Positions 58,734 through 64,000 of a stretch of 64,000 nucleotides of DNA are shown one piece after another. Within the stretch, counting starts at the first letter, position 1, and every line of letters starts with the position of its first letter. The notes beneath the pieces are model-generated. The model saw nothing but the letters and a program-made list of their open reading frames with translations. It had not been told where the DNA came from and ran no database searches. Position numbers and translations under genes: made by a program. Source of the stretch: Lunularia cruciata (taxonomy: Eukaryota; Streptophyta; Marchantiopsida; Lunulariales; Lunulariaceae); the NCBI GenBank assembly GCA_948567375.1, contig OX419756.1:69976552-70040551 (forward strand), given 5' to 3'.

Positions 58734-58842
58734 TACTGAGGATTGACTTATAGATTCTTAAACGTAGTAACCTTGGAATCGACGACTACTGAGGACTGAC
58801 TTATAGATTCTAAAACTTAGTAAACTTGAAATCGAAAACTGA
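58734..58842. repeat. 53-bp tandem repeat, two units
   Basis: Units at 58734-58786 and 58787-about 58840, each with TACTGAGGA-TGACTTATAG and GTAA-CTTG-AATCGA. Confidence 0.85.
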
Positions 58843-59599
58843 CTCATGGGATTATAATGGTCTGACAAGCAGATGACAACACCCGGTTTGTACATGGTGA
58901 ATGGTAAGTGCGTTACTGGCGCGGGGCTAGTGGAATTATGAACTGCTTGCACATACTTGCAACCTTACGAAACAACTCGCATACAACAGGCATGGGATCA
59001 GCAAGAATTCAACAACAGTGGGATACAAGAAAAGATATAAAGAGAAAAAGAAGACGCAGGAGGAAAATAAAATCGTCATGGAACTTGGAACGGCTGAAGA
59101 GTAAGAAATTTGAACTGGACAATTGTTTGAAATCTGGTAGGAATGAAGAATGAGTTGTACGCTTAGCGAAAGTATAAGAAACAAAAGGACAGAGGGGGAA
59201 CTTCTTGAATTCCATGAACGGACTGGACTGGACTGAAATACAACGGATCTTATGCCATGTAAACGACGTGCCGCATCCATCAAGTAAACGGGGAAAGAAC
59301 AAATAGAATTAAGCTACTTCTCACAAGAAGACACACACTTGTGCTGAGGATGCATGATGATCTGAACGCACATAATTATTTTACAGGGCCTCAAACTGAA
59401 GAGGGAATGAGAGAGTTTGGTCAAAATTAATGTCCCTTATATTGGTCCGACCCTTTGAAATCACTCGATCGAAAGGCTTGCTGATTTCTGCAGCAGTTCC
59501 TTATTCGTAGGAAAATTCAAATTACCACTCCTGTAACGAGTCAATTTCATTCCGATTGCGCGACTGAGAGGGAGGGAGACAAAGGGTGGATTGCGGTAG

Positions 59600-60426
59600 C
59601 CTTGCCTCACCACGTCAGCTAAGGCCCACGTTTTCTTGCAACAGACCTTCTCCTCTCTCAAGGAGGAAGAAAGAGGAGACGAGAGACCGAAAGTGGAGAG
59701 AGCTCTTTGGTTTGGTATGGAGCGCAACCTGCTAGACACGAATTTCGGACAAGTACAGTAGATATGGCCAAGAAGGGGATGTCTAGGTCTCGTCAGCATC
59801 CGCACTTCCATTCTTCAACCAGTCAAGAAGCTTCTTCCGGTTGGTCCTCCGCGTTCTCCTTTGCCGTCCTCGTCAGAGGCAGGAGTAGGGATTGATCGCG
59901 TAGGAGGAGAATGAGAGCCGGACTTCTCTGTGTTCGAGTTGAGACAGGTTTCGTTTTGCGTAATCGCGCCCGACGTCGTTGAAAGGTGGAATCGCCGCTG
60001 GACTGAGAGCAGTAGGGAATCAAGACTGACTGTAATCCTGTCGAGAGAGATTGGTTGTGGGTAGCTAGAGGAAGGAGAGAGAACGGCGAGGCCTTCATTG
60101 CGTGCGTTTTGACCGAAATCAGGAGTATCGCTTCAATCGGATTGTAATCCAAAGAGTTTGTCGGACAGTGACAGGCGAGATAAGCGAAGTTTCGGCGCTA
60201 CCTGCTGCTTCTGCGGCTTGTTGGAATCATGACTTCGACGTCTAAGGAGCGAGGTGTGTTGAAGTAACTCTGGGTGAAGTAATTTGTAGACTGGATAGTC
60301 TTCGATCGTCTTTCTCCACCACTGCAAGTCGTTTGCCTAGAGAAGCGAATCACCAGAACAGGGTCCTCTTGAGGCAAGGCAGCCTGTAGGCTACACCGTC
60401 GTCCACTTGGGCGATAATTGAAGACT
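59600..60426 (+). promoter_or_regulatory. Probable promoter / 5' UTR of the JMJ25-like gene
   Basis: The DNA just upstream of the first coding exon is the most GC- and CpG-rich in the window, with GA/CT-rich stretches (about 59640-59700, GGAGGAAGAAAGAGGAGACG) common in plant 5' leaders. Open frames here on the minus strand overlap one another and look like by-products of the composition. I cannot place the transcription start or a TATA box. Confidence 0.4.
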
Positions 60427-63400
60427 ATGATCGGTCCTGTTGGTAGCTATGGAACAGATTTTTCATCAAAACCCTTACGAGAGCGACGTGTTAGCAAGAG
60501 CTTGGACTTGTGTGTTAGTAGTGCTTATGCACTGTCTATCTACCTCGTAGGTCTTTCGCTTTGGCTCTACGGGACGTACTTATCTCGTTGGTGCAATTTG
60601 TGGGTTGTGGGGTGCGGTTCTCAATCGTTGTAGGTCTAGTGCTTTGCAGAACCTAATTACTGCAGAACGATTTCTGAGCAATTACATATAGACTGATAAG
60701 CTCAAGAGAGTGGTCAAAACTGGTTCACCTCTGGCATCTATTTTGTGCATAACTTTTGGGTTGTTCATACTCCAATCTGAATGACACAATTTCCACGTTC
60801 GCTCGTGATTCGGTTTAAATTCTTCCCTCCGATTACACTTGATGAGCATTTCAGGGTCCTCGATGTTAAGTCAATTCCTGACATTTTAACCTGAACGTTA
60901 GTGGATGGATAACCTCTTTCTAAGATGGTCCAAGCTTGTTATACGCAGGAACTGTCAACTTTCAATTCACTCGGTTACTAAAGTGACAGTTCGATAATGA
61001 CAGGAATATGACTGACTTTGTGTGGGCTGATTGTTCTGTATTGTAGCCAAGAGGCTGTCTGATCTGCTTGCACCTTCCAATAAAAGGAAGAGCAAAGACA
61101 AGGACAAGGACAAGGACAAGAACAAATTGCAGAAGGTATTGTATATTCTCAAAGTTTCTTGGTCTTAATAACTTCGTTTGTAAATGATAGAAACAATGCC
61201 AACTCTTCGTTACCTGTGACTTTATTGAGCAGAAAACAGAGCACAGGTTTGAGAGGGATGAACATGTCCGCACCGTCATCACCCCACCTGTAGTGAAAGT
61301 GACAAGGCCTGGGCCTGGGAGGCCTCCGAAGCGTCCCATTATTCAATCAAGTTCAGAGTAAGTAGAAGGCTGCTTTGTGATTTCTTCTGTACTAAACTCA
61401 TGTGTGCTCCATCCCCTCTTTCAAGTTCCTTGGAAGTCTTCTGCATTCTTTCCTTCTTTAGAAAGCTTGTCTTTTGTGAAAGCAATGTTCTTCCTCACTT
61501 TGTTATCAGGGAGGAAGAAGAGGAGGAAGAGGAGGAGGAGGATGATGATGTTCCTCCACCTGTAATGAGGAAGGGGGAAAGCAAGAAGATAGTGGGTGAT
61601 GGAGGGAGTAAATCGAAACGAGCAAGAGAGCCCCCGGCAGAGAAAGGTCATGCGAAGCCGATAGCTCGCAAGAAAACGGGCAGGCCAGACAAGCCGCCTC
61701 CTCCACCACCCGATCAGAGATGTAAGAGGTCAGATGGGAAACAGTGGCAGTGTTCTGCGTGGGCACTGGAGGGCTTATCCTATTGCGAGAAACACTACGC
61801 GTACATCAAGAGTCGTTCGACAAAAAAGAACGCTTCTGCAACTCCACCTCCAGCTACGAAGGTGCAACCTGCGGTATCTAAAATCCATGCTGCTGGTCCA
61901 AAGCACCCCTCTGGTACAGCAAAAAATATACCTCCTCAGAAGAGGAAAAGAACAGATGCAGAGAAGTACGAGAAAGATGTCAATGTCAGAGAGAAGAGCA
62001 ACAAGGCTACTAAAGTTAAATCATCCCACTCACCTCGGAAACTTTCTGGGGGAGAATGGGCGACATCGAGTAACGGGGAGGCTGAGAGCAATGAGCGTTT
62101 CAAGAAGACCTCAAATAATGGCAAAGATTCCAGGATCTCTGGATCAGATCAGTTTTTGGTAAGGTTTAACCTATCTAATTCATCTCGTCTCAGCATCCTA
62201 CAGTTTCTTCCGACAGTTTTTTCTTGGTGTATAGATTGAGCTGTTGTAGAAGGATTAACTCAGCTGCGCGTAGTTGCCGTAGGCTTTTTGAACTTCCTTT
62301 ATTTACTTGAAATGTTGCATCGTCAGAGTAATGTTTCTAGTCTCCGTCACTGTCAAATTTTTCACTTCTGGTTTTTTGAATTTTGTAATAGGAGAGGAAA
62401 GGGAGCGGTGACTTTTCACCTAAGGGACTAGAGCAGAGCAGGATGTGCCATCAATGTCAGCGCAACGATAAGGGGGCTGTTGTACGCTGCCAGAACTGTG
62501 AAAGAAAGCGGTATTGCACCCTCTGCATTGCCAAATGGTACGGTTCCCTGTCCCTAAAATGAATGGACGAAAAACAGCACCGGTGCTCTTTCAAGTGTAG
62601 GTTAGCTCTGAATCCTCCGGTGATGTCCCTGAAACTCGTACGTTTGGGTCTAAGACTCTGCTGATGACTCTGAACCAGGTATCCCGACTTGACAGAGAGT
62701 GACTTCGAAACCAATTGTCCCTTCTGCAGAGGAAACTGCAATTGCAAGGCCTGTCTTCGCTCTGCTGGACCTATAGAGGTAGCATTTATCTACCGGCTTC
62801 ATCCTTCATGCCCTTCATCTTTTGTGTTCGGAAATCAAAATGATAATGTGGAAAGATTTGAGTGTTTCAGTTCCGTTCTGCCAATGTGTTTGGATTGTTC
62901 TAGAATGTTACAAGATGCTGCAGCACGATGATTCGTGGTGTTGTTGTTGGATATCTGTTGTGAATCTACGCATATCCTCAAAGATTTGGAGATTATTTCC
63001 CTGTTGTGAGTATCATTAGTGGCATTAGGTTTCAACGAACAGCTTTAGCTTCTGCATACGCTTCCAGAATGCAGAAACGTAATGATAGTGCTTATTAGAA
63101 GCATGATTCACCAACGATATGAGGTGATAGAGTCGCTTTTAGCTAGGGTCGATGTCAGTAAGAAGTCATGAGTTGATGAGGTTTAGTTTATCCATGTTAG
63201 GCTGGACAACCACTACGCTCATAAACGTTCTTTTCTTGTTTAGAAGGTTTAGTACAGACACAAATTCCGTTGTTCTTCCTTTTTTCTCTTTCTCTGTTTA
63301 TTGTTTTGGTGGTAACCTATCTGTCGATCATCCTCTTTTAACTATCAGTGACATTCTATATGAATCATGCCCTTTCTCACCAAAATTTTACTCATGTCAG

Positions 63401-64000
63401 TTGTATCGCGGCATTACAGGAATATGCAGATCCCATGTTGACCAAGGATTGTACCTATGTGCAGGAGCCCATTGAAAGAAGCGAATCAGAGAGAATAGCA
63501 CTTTGCCACTATACTCTCTCAAAGGTCTTACCCTACCTGACTAAACTTCAGGAAGAACAGCGCCTTGAGTTGGAAATCGAAAGCAAAGTGCAAGGCATGA
63601 CTTTACCTCTACCATTCTTTATCTTAGGGATATTTTCTTTTGTGGTTGAGCTTTTGACTAGATGTCTGCATAACCACACCATGGTGTGGATGACCTTTGC
63701 CGATATTTGCCAGTTTGGAATTTGTGCCGATATTTGACCCGATTGTAGGAGTATCCTTTCGACTGATATTCTTATAACAATGCATGCCTATGTTCCTGCA
63801 GGGAAGACAGTTGAAAGGGCAGAAAGAGCCGGGATTGATGTTGATGAACGCCTTTTCTGGTATTCCATACACTACTTTCCAGAATTTCTGTTTTTCTGAT
63901 TTCTTATCACTTTGCTGTCATATCCCTGTACATTATATGTCTGGGTCCTGATTCTTTCCCCGTTGATTGTTCTTTTGTGGCTCAGCGACAACTGCAGCAC
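60427..64000 (+). CDS. JMJ25/IBM1-like (KDM3-class) JmjC histone demethylase, 5' part, multi-exon, cut by window end
   Basis: Exons inferred from splice sites and an unbroken frame: 60427-60511 (start tentative), 61047-61135, 61233-61357, 61510-62158, 62392-62537, 62679-62778, 63420-63594, 63802-63859, 63986-64000+. In order the protein has a basic N-terminus with K-D repeats, an AT-hook-like P-G-R-P-P-K-R-P, an acidic run, a WRC domain (C-x9-C-x10-C-x2-H, about 61720-61795), a long charged linker, then the cysteine-rich RING-like finger M-C-H-Q-C-Q-R...C-P-F-C-R-G-N-C-N-C-K-A-C-L-R across 62392-62778. E-S-K-V-Q-G-K and E-R-L-F-C-D-N-C-S-T lie further on. This finger precedes the JmjC domain in plant H3K9me1/2 demethylases of the JMJ25/IBM1 group, nuclear enzymes that remove repressive marks from genes. 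The JmjC domain itself is beyond the window, so catalytic competence cannot be judged. The first exon and its donor (T|GTGTTAG) are the least certain part. Confidence 0.85.
61717..61800 (+). other. WRC domain coding segment
   Basis: The frame reads R-C-K-R-S-D-G-K-Q-W-Q-C, then ten residues, C-E-K-H: spacing C-x9-C-x10-C-x2-H is exactly that of the plant WRC zinc/DNA-binding module. The name-giving W-R-C is W-Q-C here. WRC domains also occur in GRF transcription factors, but no QLQ domain is present. Confidence 0.9.
62446..62757 (+). other. Cys-rich RING-like finger of the demethylase, split by one intron
   Basis: C-H-Q-C...C-Q-N-C...Y-C-T-L-C in exon 62392-62537, then Y-P-D-L-T...C-P-F-C...C-N-C-K-A-C in exon 62679-62778. 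The intron splits the Trp codon of K-W-Y-P (TG|G). Confidence 0.9.
63595..63801 (+). other. Predicted GC-AG intron
   Basis: The frame requires ...Q-G-K... across the junction, with exon end CAAG at 63594 followed by GCATGA, and acceptor CTGCAG ending at 63801. No GT donor near 63594 preserves the frame without adding unlike residues. Related proteins have the same Q-G before an exon border, in my recollection of the family. Confidence 0.65.

Larger units (their letters stand above)
55401..59600. other. CpG-containing intergenic region, no gene recognised
   Basis: At about 55.4 kb the sequence changes from AT-rich, CpG-poor repeats to DNA with frequent CG dinucleotides. I find no family motif in either strand. 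Open frames such as 56370-56152, 56627-56845, 57766-57566 and 58908-59153 are short and have no recognisable domains. It holds small tandem duplications (55671, about 57400 and 58734) and one reverse copy of repeat C. It may include distal regulatory DNA or a non-coding transcript; nothing proves either. Confidence 0.4.

Noticed and set aside
58936-60327. Several overlapping minus-strand ORFs (97-116 codons)
   Set aside because: They overlap one another in different frames, have no domain, and lie opposite the GA-rich leader of the demethylase gene; composition explains them.
61358-61509. Continuous ORF 61400-62239 as a single coding exon
   Set aside because: It reads through an intron: 61358 is a GTAAGT donor and 61509 ends a TTATCAG acceptor; joining them keeps the Glu-rich frame from the upstream exon.
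61421-62747. Minus-strand ORFs and the alternative plus frame at 61734-62162
   Set aside because: They overlap the exon that encodes the WRC domain, whose spacing and splice phases are consistent only in the chosen plus frame.
1-64000. tRNA, rRNA or snRNA genes; organelle or bacterial DNA
   Set aside because: No cloverleaf, rRNA core or bacterial gene signature was seen; the only tRNA-like strings are retrotransposon primer sites.

Overview
This is nuclear DNA from a land plant. The right end carries the 5' half of a spliced gene with a plant-specific WRC zinc domain followed by the cysteine-rich finger of JMJ25/IBM1-type (KDM3-class) histone H3K9 demethylases. Nearly everything else is decayed retrotransposon, and the LTR elements use the initiator-Met tRNA primer site usual in plants. 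Chromodomain Ty3/gypsy elements together with a reverse transcriptase/restriction-like-endonuclease non-LTR element make me favour a non-flowering plant (bryophyte, lycophyte or fern). That placement is a weak inference.

Layout. 1-2.96 kb: relic of a non-LTR retrotransposon (RT, CCHC-like finger, restriction-like endonuclease), split by a solo LTR of family B (about 188-880). 2.96-5.4 kb: CpG-containing DNA with more copies of that element's 3' tail. 5.4-11.4 kb: AT-rich relics, a 152-bp tandem duplication, solo LTR A3 (7027-7745) and a minus-strand coiled-coil coding relic. 11,462-18,032: a complete Ty3/gypsy chromovirus on the minus strand (A1; 5-bp target duplication GGCAT) with both LTRs, primer site, polypurine tract, gag, protease, RT, RNase H, integrase and chromodomain, all broken by stops and frameshifts. 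19,012-19,744: solo LTR A4. 23,875-25,076: solo LTR A5 holding solo LTR B2. 25,226-30,840: decayed chromovirus D1 (minus). About 31.3-40.5 kb: a nest in which a Tat/Athila-like element E (plus) is split by chromovirus D2 (31,992-38,866, minus), itself hit by solo LTRs B3, A6 and B4. 40.7-41.7 kb: two degenerate B copies in inverted orientation. 41.7-47.9 kb: mostly featureless AT-rich DNA with solo LTR D3 (45,507-45,877). 47,940-51,409: A2, a plus-strand deletion derivative of family A. 51.4-55.4 kb: AT-rich DNA with microsatellites. 55.4-60.4 kb: CpG-containing, non-repetitive DNA leading into the gene. 60,427-64,000: the JMJ25-like gene, cut off by the window end before its JmjC domain.

The only gene here that looks functional is the demethylase gene. 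No intact transposon ORF set was found. The items most worth following up are heat-shock-element-like arrays upstream of the TATA box in family D LTRs, an in-frame TGA shared by both family A copies just before the chromodomain, clean CAG-to-TAG differences between copies (a CHG-methylation decay signature), and an apparent GC-AG intron in the demethylase gene. I found no evidence of an entirely new kind of system.
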